From a virus, in IMG/VR virus record IMGVR_UViG_3300030618_000012, positions 1-64,000 of that record: a stretch of DNA of 64,000 nt; one strand, written 5' to 3'. Made by a program: the position numbers and the translations under genes. Of this stretch, positions 48,347-55,353 are shown piece by piece. Every line of letters starts with the position of its first letter. The first letter of the stretch is position 1. Below the pieces are notes generated by a model. The model was not told the DNA's origin and made no database searches. It was given only the letters and a program-made list of their open reading frames with translations.

Positions 48347-49546
48347 ATGTCAAATATGAGCGACGTGCCCGGCAAGACCTTTTCGTTCAACGAAGGCCAG
48401 CTAGAAGCAATCCGCCTGATAAAGAAGTGGTATAGCGATTACGTATTGGGGCGCACGACGAAGCAGTGTTTCTTCCTGAACGGCGACGCGGGCACGGGCA
48501 AGACGTCGGTCGCGAAGGCTGCTGCGATCGAGTGCATGGGTGGCGAGTCGATGCTGTACCGCGTCAAGTTCATTGCGCCGACGGGTAAGGCTGCGTCGCG
48601 GCTGCGTCAGAAAGGATGTGCGGGCGCCGGTACGCTTCACCAGTTCGTTTATCGCGTGCTGGGTGAAGACGAAGAGGGCGACCCGCAATTTATGGAGAAG
48701 GTGAAGCACGACGAGAATCCGTCGCTCGTGGTGTGTGATGAGATTTCGATGATCACCGCATACGACTTTGGTACTGTCAGGCGTCGCGGTATTCCCATCC
48801 TGCAACTGGGTGACCTGAAGCAGGTACCGCCGGTCAAGGGTACGCCGTGCGTGACGCATCAGGATGCCGATTACACCCTGACCGAGACCATGCGCCAGGT
48901 AGATGAAAACGGCCAGCCCAAGCCATTGTCGAACATTATCCGGGCTGCGATGTTTCTGAGCGAAGGCAAACAGTTGCCGTGTCGCGAGTATGACGACGTC
49001 CAGGTGCGCGCCGGTATGCCGCCAATCGCCGATCTTCTGGCGCACGTCGACGAGAACGCCCAAATCCTGTGTTCGTACAATTCGACTCGCGTCGGCATCA
49101 ACACCGACATCAGGAAGGCGCTTGGATTTGACGGCCCCACGCCGCAAGTGGGAGAAAAGGTAATGTGCTGGTTTAATCAGCATGGCAAGAATTTCATGAA
49201 TGGTGAGCAGGGGATCGTGCTGGGGTATCGTGAGCCCGACACGGAAGAGTGCGCCGAGGGCGACGCGCCGCAAATGCTAATGCTTACACTGCGCTCGCTC
49301 ACCGACGGCCGTGAGCGTACGGTAAAGTTCAACCCCCTATCGTTCGACGCGGACGACGCGGTTGCCAAGGAAGCGCTCAAGGCGCCCGGTGGATTCCAGT
49401 TCGGGTATTGCTGCACGGCACACAAGGCCCAAGGTTCTGAGTGGGATCGCGTACTCGTGATCGAAGAGCGCATGGGTGATTACGCCAAGTTGGGCTACAC
49501 AAAGGCTACACGGGCTGCGAAGAATCTTCGCTGGTATCGGCCATAG
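48347..49546 (+). CDS. SF1 DNA helicase (RecD/Dda-like)
   Basis: 399 residues from ATG 48347 after AGAAAGGCTTAGAA. FLNGDAGTGKTSVAKAAAIE holds Walker A (near 48). FIAPTGKAASRLRQKGC is motif Ia, LVVCDEISMI motif II (DEAD-like DEIS, near 128), LQLGDLKQVPPVKGT motif III, and YCCTAHKAQGSEWDRVLVIE motif V, with YTKATRAAKNLRW as motif VI. A 5'-to-3' helicase for replication or recombination is likely. Missing the usual N-terminal accessory domains, so closer to Dda than RecD. Confidence 0.88.
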   Translation: MSNMSDVPGKTFSFNEGQLEAIRLIKKWYSDYVLGRTTKQCFFLNGDAGTGKTSVAKAAAIECMGGESMLYRVKFIAPTGKAASRLRQKGCAGAGTLHQFVYRVLGEDEEGDPQFMEKVKHDENPSLVVCDEISMITAYDFGTVRRRGIPILQLGDLKQVPPVKGTPCVTHQDADYTLTETMRQVDENGQPKPLSNIIRAAMFLSEGKQLPCREYDDVQVRAGMPPIADLLAHVDENAQILCSYNSTRVGINTDIRKALGFDGPTPQVGEKVMCWFNQHGKNFMNGEQGIVLGYREPDTEECAEGDAPQMLMLTLRSLTDGRERTVKFNPLSFDADDAVAKEALKAPGGFQFGYCCTAHKAQGSEWDRVLVIEERMGDYAKLGYTKATRAAKNLRWYRP

Positions 49547-49579
49547 TCTGTACTGACGATTCTTGATCAACCCAGCACG

Positions 49580-49613
49580 GCCCGAAGTGTAGAACAGAAC
49601 CCTCTTCGGGCCG
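49580..49613 (+). terminator. Hairpin after the helicase gene
   Basis: GGCCCGAAG and CTTCGGGCC form a 9-base stem; no T-run follows, so termination may be partial. Confidence 0.5.
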
Positions 49614-49630
49614 CTATTCAAGGAATGAAA

Positions 49631-49846
49631 GTGTCGCTAAAATTTCTCAAGGTAAACCCGGAAACGGCAAACATTACCGCTGGCATCGCATTTATTTGTG
49701 CTGTGTTTGCGTTCTCGTTCGGCTGCTGGTACCTGGTGCTATTCAAGCTGTTGCCGTACCTGATTCATCACCTGTCGTTTAGCTGCGCGGCTAGAGTAAA
49801 TCCTCTAGTTACTTTCTCGACGATTGTCGATAAGCTTCGTCAATAG
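49631..49846 (+). CDS. Two-helix membrane protein
   Basis: GTG at 49631 lies 6 bases after AAGGA; the ATG at 49625 touches that site and is less likely. TAGIAFICAVFAFSFGCWYL and LVLFKLLPYLIHHLSF form membrane helices. Unusually, the frame runs through the whole cassette hairpin and promoter before stopping, so its 19-residue tail may be accidental. Confidence 0.55.
   Translation: MSLKFLKVNPETANITAGIAFICAVFAFSFGCWYLVLFKLLPYLIHHLSFSCAARVNPLVTFSTIVDKLRQ
49791..49808 (+). terminator. CTAGAG/CTCTAG hairpin
   Basis: Six-base stem, 6-base loop, then TTACTTT. The cassette hairpin, here coding for the C-terminus of the membrane protein. Confidence 0.55.
49809..49836 (+). promoter_or_regulatory. TCGA-spacer promoter
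   Basis: TTACTT, 16 bases, TAAGCT, spacer with TCGACGATTGTCGA, 39 bases before the secreted protein gene. Confidence 0.6.
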
Positions 49847-49875
49847 AATCGACCCAACACAGAAAGGAATAGATC

Positions 49876-50259
49876 ATGAAAAAGTTCACCCTCTCAGAAG
49901 TGCTAGTAATCGTTATGTTGTTCGCGGCTGTAATGGTCGTCGCGCGCCCGACACAGGCCCATACCGTTTGCGGACCCTACGCATGCCAGCCCGCGCCGGT
50001 GTTCGAGCCGCACGTTCTCGCCGATTATGAGCAGTCGGTCGAAGGGCATCGCCAGCGCATGACCCTGACCGATTTCGCGTGCAACGGGCGCGGTCGCGAA
50101 GCGGTGTTTGTCGACGGAAACCCCAACCATTTCATGCGCGGTTGCTGGTCGAATGGGCCACAGAACATGATCGAGATTGCATGGCCCAATGGCAACGTCG
50201 CTGAAATCCCGTATGGCGAACTGGTTAGCACGCCTTACGGTGAGAAGGTCGGTTTCTGA
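49876..50259 (+). CDS. Secreted protein with signal peptide
   Basis: 127 residues after AGAAAGGAATAGATC. A signal peptide (MKKFTLSEVLVIVMLFAAVM then VVARPTQA, cut before HTV). The mature part has four Cys (CGPYAC, FACNG, RGCW) that could form disulfides in the periplasm and an IEIAWPNGNVAEIPYGEL beta hairpin. No family recognised. The tiny membrane proteins that follow suggest an envelope-directed operon. Confidence 0.7.
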   Translation: MKKFTLSEVLVIVMLFAAVMVVARPTQAHTVCGPYACQPAPVFEPHVLADYEQSVEGHRQRMTLTDFACNGRGREAVFVDGNPNHFMRGCWSNGPQNMIEIAWPNGNVAEIPYGELVSTPYGEKVGF

Positions 50260-50376
50260 ATGGACTTCCTTCACGTTCTCGCCTTTACCGCTGGCGTGTT
50301 GCTCGTAAGCAGGTTCACGGCCGCGCCCGTGTTCGTCGGTATCGTTCTACTGTGCTACGCGGGCGGGTTTATCTGA
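50260..50376 (+). CDS. 38-residue membrane peptide
   Basis: MDFLHVLAFTAGVLLVSRFT, then APVFVGIVLLCYAGGFI. ATG is adjacent to the stop before it. Almost wholly hydrophobic. First of three tiny membrane proteins in a row. Confidence 0.55.
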   Translation: MDFLHVLAFTAGVLLVSRFTAAPVFVGIVLLCYAGGFI

Positions 50377-50377
50377 T

Positions 50378-50518
50378 ATGCGTCGACGCTACCGACCGCC
50401 GTCTGTGTTCGATTGCCTGTTGCTGGTTGGCGGCGTACTACTGATCATCGGCCATAACGTACTGATCGGCCTTGTGCTGATCCTGATTTCTATGCAGGAA
50501 TTTTTCGAGGGAATTTAA
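50378..50518 (+). CDS. 46-residue membrane peptide
   Basis: Basic front MRRRYRPPSVFDC then LLLVGGVLLIIGHNVLIGLV LILIS, one or two helices. ATG 1 base after the previous stop. The internal motif GGVLLIIGHNVLIG recalls GGCVLVSCDHPIMGV in the next gene, so these may be tandem duplicates. Confidence 0.55.
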   Translation: MRRRYRPPSVFDCLLLVGGVLLIIGHNVLIGLVLILISMQEFFEGI

Positions 50519-50521
50519 CCT

Positions 50522-50623
50522 ATGTCGGTTATCGTTTTCATCGGCGGTTGCGTGCTCGTCTCGTGCGATCATCCCATCATGGGCGTACTGCTGATCCTGT
50601 GTGCGTTTGGAGTGTTCTCGTGA
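50522..50623 (+). CDS. 33-residue membrane peptide
   Basis: MSVIVFIGGCVLVSCDHPIM then GVLLILCAFGVFS. The stop overlaps the next gene start (GTGA), supporting translation. Similar in plan to the 46-residue peptide before it. Confidence 0.55.
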   Translation: MSVIVFIGGCVLVSCDHPIMGVLLILCAFGVFS

Positions 50624-50850
50624 AAATTATCGCCACGATCCGCTATCACGCGGACAACGACCCGGACGAAACACCGTTCTCGAACCCTGTCGACGCGAAT
50701 CGCCATGGTGATCGGCTGGCGATCGTCAAGAAAATTCGCGCGCATATGGCAAATGTTTGGGTCTTCGGCGCCGAGCAGCATGTTTACGAACTGACGAATA
50801 ATGACTGGATCGAAATCGTCTCGATCGTGCAGCGAGAAACACCAACGTAA
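50620..50850 (+). CDS. Unknown 76-residue protein
   Basis: GTG start in a GTGA overlap (MKIIATIRYHADNDPDETPF). KKIRAHMANVWVFGAEQHVY follows. Soluble alpha/beta. Not recognised. Confidence 0.6.
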   Translation: MKIIATIRYHADNDPDETPFSNPVDANRHGDRLAIVKKIRAHMANVWVFGAEQHVYELTNNDWIEIVSIVQRETPT

Positions 50851-50866
50851 CTCGACAAGTGTCGCT

Positions 50867-50895
50867 TTACACGTTACGCCGGATTAGTTTACAAT
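50867..50895 (+). promoter_or_regulatory. Sigma70-like promoter
   Basis: TTACAC, 17 bases, TACAAT. A CTCGACAAGTGTCGC dyad (50851-50865) lies directly upstream of the -35 instead of in the spacer. Confidence 0.6.
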
Positions 50896-50925
50896 TCGAC
50901 CCAATGTAATCTATTGGGGTTGATC

Positions 50926-51336
50926 ATGATCGACGAGCAAAAGGCGCGCAAGCTCGAAGCGCTCGAAGAAATTCGACGCATGCGTGAAGAGAACAGAAAG
51001 AAGGATGCCGAAGAACGTCGATCAAACCTGATCAAGAAAGCCAAAGAACGCGACCAGGCCATTCGTGACCGTCACGACCGAAACATAGAAGGTAACCGCC
51101 GTCGACGCGGAGCGATTGGCGTATTCTGGACTAGCAGGGGTATTACCAAGCTTCACCCTTACTCGACGCGGGCCATGATCGTGCGATGGATGCGCGAGCA
51201 CCTTGCCGAAGGGCAATCGATCGATATCGACGAGCTTCACAAGAAGTGCTCGCCCTTCCTGTACGGCGCCAAGATTCGACAGCACCTGGTTCGCCTCGAA
51301 GAGTTCGGCCATATCGAGTACGTATTTAAAACGTAA
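50926..51336 (+). CDS. Coiled-coil protein with C-terminal winged helix
   Basis: 136 residues; TTGGGG lies 8 bases before the ATG. Residues 1-55 are a charged coiled coil (KLEALEEIRRMREENRKKDA). The end, AMIVRWMREHLAEGQSIDID then KIRQHLVRLEEFGHIEYVF, looks like a winged helix. A plausible transcription regulator with its own promoter. Confidence 0.65.
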   Translation: MIDEQKARKLEALEEIRRMREENRKKDAEERRSNLIKKAKERDQAIRDRHDRNIEGNRRRRGAIGVFWTSRGITKLHPYSTRAMIVRWMREHLAEGQSIDIDELHKKCSPFLYGAKIRQHLVRLEEFGHIEYVFKT

Positions 51337-51345
51337 GGAATCCTT

Positions 51346-51687
51346 ATGAGAATCAAGACTCTCACGATTGCAGAAGCCAAGGTCGCTCGTGAGTCGTGGC
51401 GCCGTACGTTCGCCCTGTTTCCTGTCAGGGTTGCCGATGGGGAATGGCGCTGGCTTGAGTTCGTCGAGCGTAGAGAACTGTCGACGGTATCGAGATATGT
51501 AAGAACCTTTACGGTTCAGCATCGCGCGCCCGGCGCTGTCGATTTTTACCCGCCCTACCCTTGGCTCGTCGGAGACGGTCGTAACCGTATTTGCAATCAG
51601 GATTTTGAAGTTGAACAGCGCCGCTCCAACCGAGACCGACCTGAATTCCCCAAATCAGAAATCATAAAGGATCATCGTGCAAGCTAA
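51346..51687 (+). CDS. Unknown 113-residue basic protein
   Basis: TAAGGAATCCTT before the ATG. TFALFPVRVADGEWRWLEFV and ELSTVSRYVRTFTVQHR suggest a small beta domain. It overlaps the phosphatase gene by 11 bases. Confidence 0.65.
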   Translation: MRIKTLTIAEAKVARESWRRTFALFPVRVADGEWRWLEFVERRELSTVSRYVRTFTVQHRAPGAVDFYPPYPWLVGDGRNRICNQDFEVEQRRSNRDRPEFPKSEIIKDHRAS

Positions 51688-52255
51688 TGACCGACCGCTT
51701 TACATCTTCGATCTTGACGGGACATTGGCCCTGATCGATCACCGACGACCGCTTGTCGAGGCGCCGTATATTTTCGTCGGTGACGCCGCGAATACGCACT
51801 CGATCCATGACCCGAATCACCCGCGCAAGTACAAGACGATCGACGGGATGGTGTATCAGCAAGACCCCAATTTCAAGCCGGATTGGTCCGCGTTCTATGA
51901 CGCGTGCCACCTGGACGTGCCGAACATGCCGGTCGTGCGCACATTCAACCAGCTTTACACGATCGGCGCCGAACTCATGATCTGGTCGGGTCGCGAGGAT
52001 AGCGTTCAGGATAAGTCGATTCAATGGCTGTCGCGTGTCCTGAACATTCACGGCCATATGCTCGCGCAAATGCTCAGGATGCGCCCAACCGGCGACTACA
52101 CGCCCGACGAGCAGCTTAAGCGCAAATGGCTCAACCAGCTTCAGCCGTCGCAGCGTCAACGCCTGACCGCCGTTTTCGACGATCGAGACAAGGTCGTAAA
52201 GATGTGGCGCGGCGAAGGCGTTACGTGCTTTCAGGTGGCGCCGGGAGAATTCTAG
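51677..52255 (+). CDS. PNKP-type polynucleotide 3'-phosphatase (HAD family)
   Basis: 192 residues from GTG. YIFDLDGTLALIDHRRPLV has the DxDGT catalytic motif; ELMIWSGREDSVQDKSIQWL is motif II; GDYTPDEQLKRKWLNQL has the Lys; AVFDDRDKVVKMWRGEGVTC is motif IV. This is the T4 Pnkp phosphatase-domain layout without the kinase half. In T4 the enzyme repairs tRNAs cut by host defence nucleases such as PrrC, so an anti-defence or DNA-end repair role is plausible. Confidence 0.82.
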   Translation: MQANDRPLYIFDLDGTLALIDHRRPLVEAPYIFVGDAANTHSIHDPNHPRKYKTIDGMVYQQDPNFKPDWSAFYDACHLDVPNMPVVRTFNQLYTIGAELMIWSGREDSVQDKSIQWLSRVLNIHGHMLAQMLRMRPTGDYTPDEQLKRKWLNQLQPSQRQRLTAVFDDRDKVVKMWRGEGVTCFQVAPGEF

Positions 52256-52310
52256 TCATAGCACGAAATAATATCGATCATCAATTTTAACATTACTACC
52301 AGGATAAATA

Positions 52311-52532
52311 ATGTTCTCACTACTAATCACAACCCTTAACGCAACGACGACCAACGGCAATCGCAAGTCTCCGCCGCGCCTGATCCCGGTAGGCTCGCAC
52401 ACCACATCGTTTATGTCGGAAGAGTTACGAGAAGCAGCGATTACTGCGATCGACAAGTACAACGCCGATCGCTACAGCGAGGCTGTTGCGCATATCGTCG
52501 GCCATATCTCGTACATGTACGTGCGCCTGTAA
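52311..52532 (+). CDS. Unknown 73-residue protein
   Basis: CAGGATAAATA before the ATG. Front MFSLLITTLNATTTNGNRKS, then FMSEELREAAITAIDKYNAD, helical. Not recognised. Confidence 0.6.
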   Translation: MFSLLITTLNATTTNGNRKSPPRLIPVGSHTTSFMSEELREAAITAIDKYNADRYSEAVAHIVGHISYMYVRL

Positions 52533-52565
52533 ATCGTCGCGAATCGTAACAATCAAGGAATCCTC

Positions 52566-53636
52566 ATGAATCAACCAATCAAGCGCGAAATGTCCGGTCG
52601 TATCGTCGTGATTAACATCGACGGCTGTATCAGTGACGATCGCTGGCGCCGGGCTCGCGTACCGGAAGGTGCCAATCAACCCGAACACTTCGCGCACTAT
52701 CACGCTGGCGCAAGCGACGATCCACCGTTGCATTTCGGTTCGGCCATTCTCATGAATCACATCGCTAACGGCGATTTCATCGTTTTCGCGACCGGTCGCT
52801 ATGCGAAAGAGGCGGAATCGACCGCCGCATGGATTAGCCGGAATTTCCGTATCGAGCCGGTTACCGACTTTTCCATCCTCATGCGCGCCGACGAAGACCA
52901 ACGCCCGGTCGTCGAAGTGAAGCGAGAGTTTGCCGCATACCTGAATAATTCGTTCTGCCAACAGAAGGGAATGAAAGTCGTCGCGGCATACGACAACCGT
53001 CGGGACGTTGTTGAAGTCTATCGCGAAGCCGGATTCGAATCGACCATCCTGAACGAGAACGGTGAGTTCGTCCCGTATGAAGGCGACGGCGACGACCAGA
53101 AGGCGTCGAGCGATCAACCGCTGGTTCCGACCGGCCTGCACGTACCATCGATTCAGACCGTTCGGAACGTACCGTTGCCTACCGAAATCAGAATAAACGA
53201 CTTGGTGAACGTTTCAACAATGAACACGAGCGGCGCGGAGAACAGTGTTGCGCGCGACGGGTTCGAAAAGAATATTGCCGAACTCGTCGCGTCGATCGGT
53301 TCAATAGGCTCTCTCGGCGTCGCGCTCGACGCGGGCGTTATGAAGGATGTCGGGATTCCATCGGCGCTCCCACTCGCGGAAAAAGTCGACTATAGCAACC
53401 GGAAGCACTCGCACTATTTCAAGGACGTTCGACACCTTGATTACGTCGACGTCTACCGCGTACTGCAACTGTTCAACGTCACGGACAACGCAATCGGACA
53501 CGCGATCAAGAAACTTCTTGTCGCCGGTTGTCGCGGCTCGAAGCCCAAAAACAGGGATATCTCCGAGGCAATCGACTCTTTGGAGCGCTGGCTCGAACTG
53601 AACGCCGAAGACTTTTTCAACCAGAACGCGACATAG
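52566..53636 (+). CDS. HAD-like protein without the nucleophile, plus a C-terminal helical domain
   Basis: 356 residues. Residues 10-180 follow the plan of HAD phosphatases (IVVINIDGCISDDRWRRARV, FIVFATGRYAKEAESTAAWI, VVAAYDNRRDVVEVYREAGF). The first catalytic Asp of DxDGT is Asn (NIDGC), so phosphatase activity is doubtful. A linker leads to residues 280-352: KHSHYFKDVRHLDYVDVYRV then NAIGHAIKKLLVAGCRGSKP and EAIDSLERWLEL, like DUF3310-type phage domains. It follows an active-looking HAD gene, so the pair may have diverged by duplication. Function unknown. Confidence 0.65.
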   Translation: MNQPIKREMSGRIVVINIDGCISDDRWRRARVPEGANQPEHFAHYHAGASDDPPLHFGSAILMNHIANGDFIVFATGRYAKEAESTAAWISRNFRIEPVTDFSILMRADEDQRPVVEVKREFAAYLNNSFCQQKGMKVVAAYDNRRDVVEVYREAGFESTILNENGEFVPYEGDGDDQKASSDQPLVPTGLHVPSIQTVRNVPLPTEIRINDLVNVSTMNTSGAENSVARDGFEKNIAELVASIGSIGSLGVALDAGVMKDVGIPSALPLAEKVDYSNRKHSHYFKDVRHLDYVDVYRVLQLFNVTDNAIGHAIKKLLVAGCRGSKPKNRDISEAIDSLERWLELNAEDFFNQNAT

Positions 53637-53817
53637 TCGATCCTTGTCGAATTAGCTCGAAATGTTGTACACTGGCTGCTCCTCGTCTCGTAAAGACACT
53701 CAGGAGGAACAGCCAGAAAGACCGCTCAAGACAAATCCGCCCGGCCGTTTCTGGTTCGGCTCTGGTCTTCAGCCGTAACCCGTCGCACCGCACGAACATA
53801 GAAAGAGGATAGAAAGA
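53637..53817 (+). other. Structured leader region before the 53818 gene
   Basis: A 181-base gene-free region. TCGATCCTTGTCGA (53637-53650) is the cassette core and TACACT (53668-53673) a possible -10. CTGGCTG-CTCCTC pairs with GAGGA-ACAGCCAG to give a 13-base stem with one mismatch (53672-53716), which would hide an AGGAGG. A second hairpin (53753-53780, GGTT.CGGCT / AGCCGTAACC) follows. The ribosome site of the gene is further on, at 53801-53817. Confidence 0.5.
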
Positions 53818-54102
53818 ATGACAGATAAAGCATGGTCTATCGATAGCGAAGAAGAGTTGCGCAATACTCAACTTCGTCTGCAGGAACTGAAGCGTCAGAA
53901 GGATATGTCGACGGCGCGGATTCACGACAAGATCGGAAAGTACATCGACAAGACCGTTGCGGGTCACGAACTGGATTTGAGAGGGGTCAATGACTTTCTG
54001 GTTGTCCATCGTTGGGAACTGATCAATATCCTGACCGAGGGCGAGTATGCGAAACTCTTGCAGTTTCGCGCCCTTTCATTGGAACAGACCGAGAATGACT
54101 GA
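53818..54102 (+). CDS. Unknown 94-residue coiled-coil protein
   Basis: AGAAAGAGGATAGAAAGA before the ATG. SEEELRNTQLRLQELKRQKD is a coiled coil, and the end has INILTEGEYAKLLQFRALSL. First gene of the polymerase operon. It overlaps the next gene by 8 bases. Confidence 0.65.
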   Translation: MTDKAWSIDSEEELRNTQLRLQELKRQKDMSTARIHDKIGKYIDKTVAGHELDLRGVNDFLVVHRWELINILTEGEYAKLLQFRALSLEQTEND

Positions 54103-54412
54103 ACGTACACGTCGAGCGCTCGCGCGTCGCGATTTTTTCAAGGGATACACACCGAACAGGCCGTCGGCAATCGCCAATTCTTTCGGTGCACCGATTCATA
54201 AGCCGCTGTGCATCCGCAGCATGCGCCAGTATTATCGCGCCGTGAAGCTTCACAACGAGCGTGCTACTGCCGCGAGCCCGAACGGAGAAAACCTCCTTCA
54301 CATGCTGCGCGGGCAATCGCCTCATGACCATTTGAAGGACATGTCGAGTAGCCGGATTGCTCGTGACGTTCGAGACGCAAAGCGCCGCATGAGGATCGAT
54401 CATGCTGTTTAG
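54095..54412 (+). CDS. Unknown 105-residue basic protein
   Basis: Start MTERTRRALARRDFFKGYTP overlaps the gene before. Basic throughout (SMRQYYRAVKLHNERATAAS, ARDVRDAKRRMRIDHAV). It overlaps the exonuclease start by 11 bases. Could be a nucleic-acid-binding partner. Not recognised. Confidence 0.6.
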   Translation: MTERTRRALARRDFFKGYTPNRPSAIANSFGAPIHKPLCIRSMRQYYRAVKLHNERATAASPNGENLLHMLRGQSPHDHLKDMSSSRIARDVRDAKRRMRIDHAV

Positions 54413-54965
54413 CATCTTCGATACCGAAACGACAGGCCTCACTAAGCATCCCGAAGCGTCGATCGAAGATCAGCCGAAGATTATCGAGTTCGGCGGAATC
54501 ATCACCGACGGCGTGAGCGTGCTCGAAGAGCTTGAGTTCAAATGTAATCCCGGGCAGGCGCTCGAAGCGGTGATTACGAAGATCACGGGATTGACCGACG
54601 CCGACCTAAAGGACAAGCCTCCGTTCGCGTCGTACGTCGAAGACCTTCGCAACTACTTCACGAAGACGCGCGGTCGGATCGCGCATAACCTTTCCTTCGA
54701 CCGTGACATGCTGTACTACGATTGCGAGCGTGCCGGGCTGAAGCTATCCGACATCGGCTATTACGTTGACGCGCCCGGCGGATCGACAACGATCGAGATT
54801 TGTACCGTCGAGCAAAGCTTCTTCGAGTATGGCCGAAACATGAAGCTTCAGGAACTGATCGAAATCGTCAAGGGCGAATACGTTCAGAAGCACAGGGCGC
54901 TCGACGACGTTTTACAACTGTTCGACGTGGCGAAGTTTTTGGGTATCTTCGAGGTGTTCGCATAA
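54402..54965 (+). CDS. DnaQ-like 3'-5' exonuclease (DEDDh)
   Basis: 187 residues. FSIFDTETTGLTKHPEASIE has Asp7 and Glu9 of Exo I; IAHNLSFDRDMLYYDCERAG has the Exo II Asp; YVQKHRALDDVLQLFDVAKF has the Exo III His and Asp. This is the layout of DNA polymerase III epsilon. It probably proofreads for the family C polymerase three genes downstream. Starts within the gene before, so translation is coupled. Confidence 0.88.
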   Translation: MLFSIFDTETTGLTKHPEASIEDQPKIIEFGGIITDGVSVLEELEFKCNPGQALEAVITKITGLTDADLKDKPPFASYVEDLRNYFTKTRGRIAHNLSFDRDMLYYDCERAGLKLSDIGYYVDAPGGSTTIEICTVEQSFFEYGRNMKLQELIEIVKGEYVQKHRALDDVLQLFDVAKFLGIFEVFA

Positions 54966-55165
54966 TGCAGGTTCTTTACATGACGGTGCAAAAGAAGCTT
55001 CCACTTACGCCGCGCGAGTGTTCGCAAATCTCCCGCGACTGTAACGTTCAAATCGTCGCGCTCGAATCGCTGTCGACAGGCTTTTTCTATTCGGTCGAGT
55101 TTATGGAAGGATCGAACAACGAAAACGTGTCGACCGTCCTTTGTCAGGTGGCTGATCCCGTATGA
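54965..55165 (+). CDS. Unknown 66-residue protein
   Basis: TAATG coupling to the exonuclease. MQVLYMTVQKKLPLTPRECS then VQIVALESLSTGFFYSVEFM. Small beta/alpha protein. Its place between exonuclease and polymerase hints at a replication role. Not recognised. Confidence 0.6.
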   Translation: MQVLYMTVQKKLPLTPRECSQISRDCNVQIVALESLSTGFFYSVEFMEGSNNENVSTVLCQVADPV

Positions 55166-55353
55166 GTATGCAATATCTAAATGGCGGGTTCGAAGTGCTC
55201 GTTATCATGGCGCTTTTGCCGGACGGAAAAATTGCAGTGTGCGACGTTGATCGTGCGGGCGATGATCCGCTTGTTTCTATGGATGGCGCGCGACGTTTCG
55301 AGGTTGCAATCCAGTTTCCGCAGAAAGAAATCACGCGAGTAGAGGCAAAATGA
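55162..55353 (+). CDS. Unknown 63-residue protein
   Basis: ATGA overlap. MSMQYLNGGFEVLVIMALLP and DGKIAVCDVDRAG, then RFEVAIQFPQKEITRVEAK. Beta-rich. The overlap with the polymerase start shows coupling. Function unknown. Confidence 0.6.
   Translation: MSMQYLNGGFEVLVIMALLPDGKIAVCDVDRAGDDPLVSMDGARRFEVAIQFPQKEITRVEAK

Noticed and set aside
53528-53812. A 94-codon plus-strand frame across the leader of the 53818 gene.
   Set aside because: Overlaps the end of the HAD-like gene and the structured leader; composition is non-coding.
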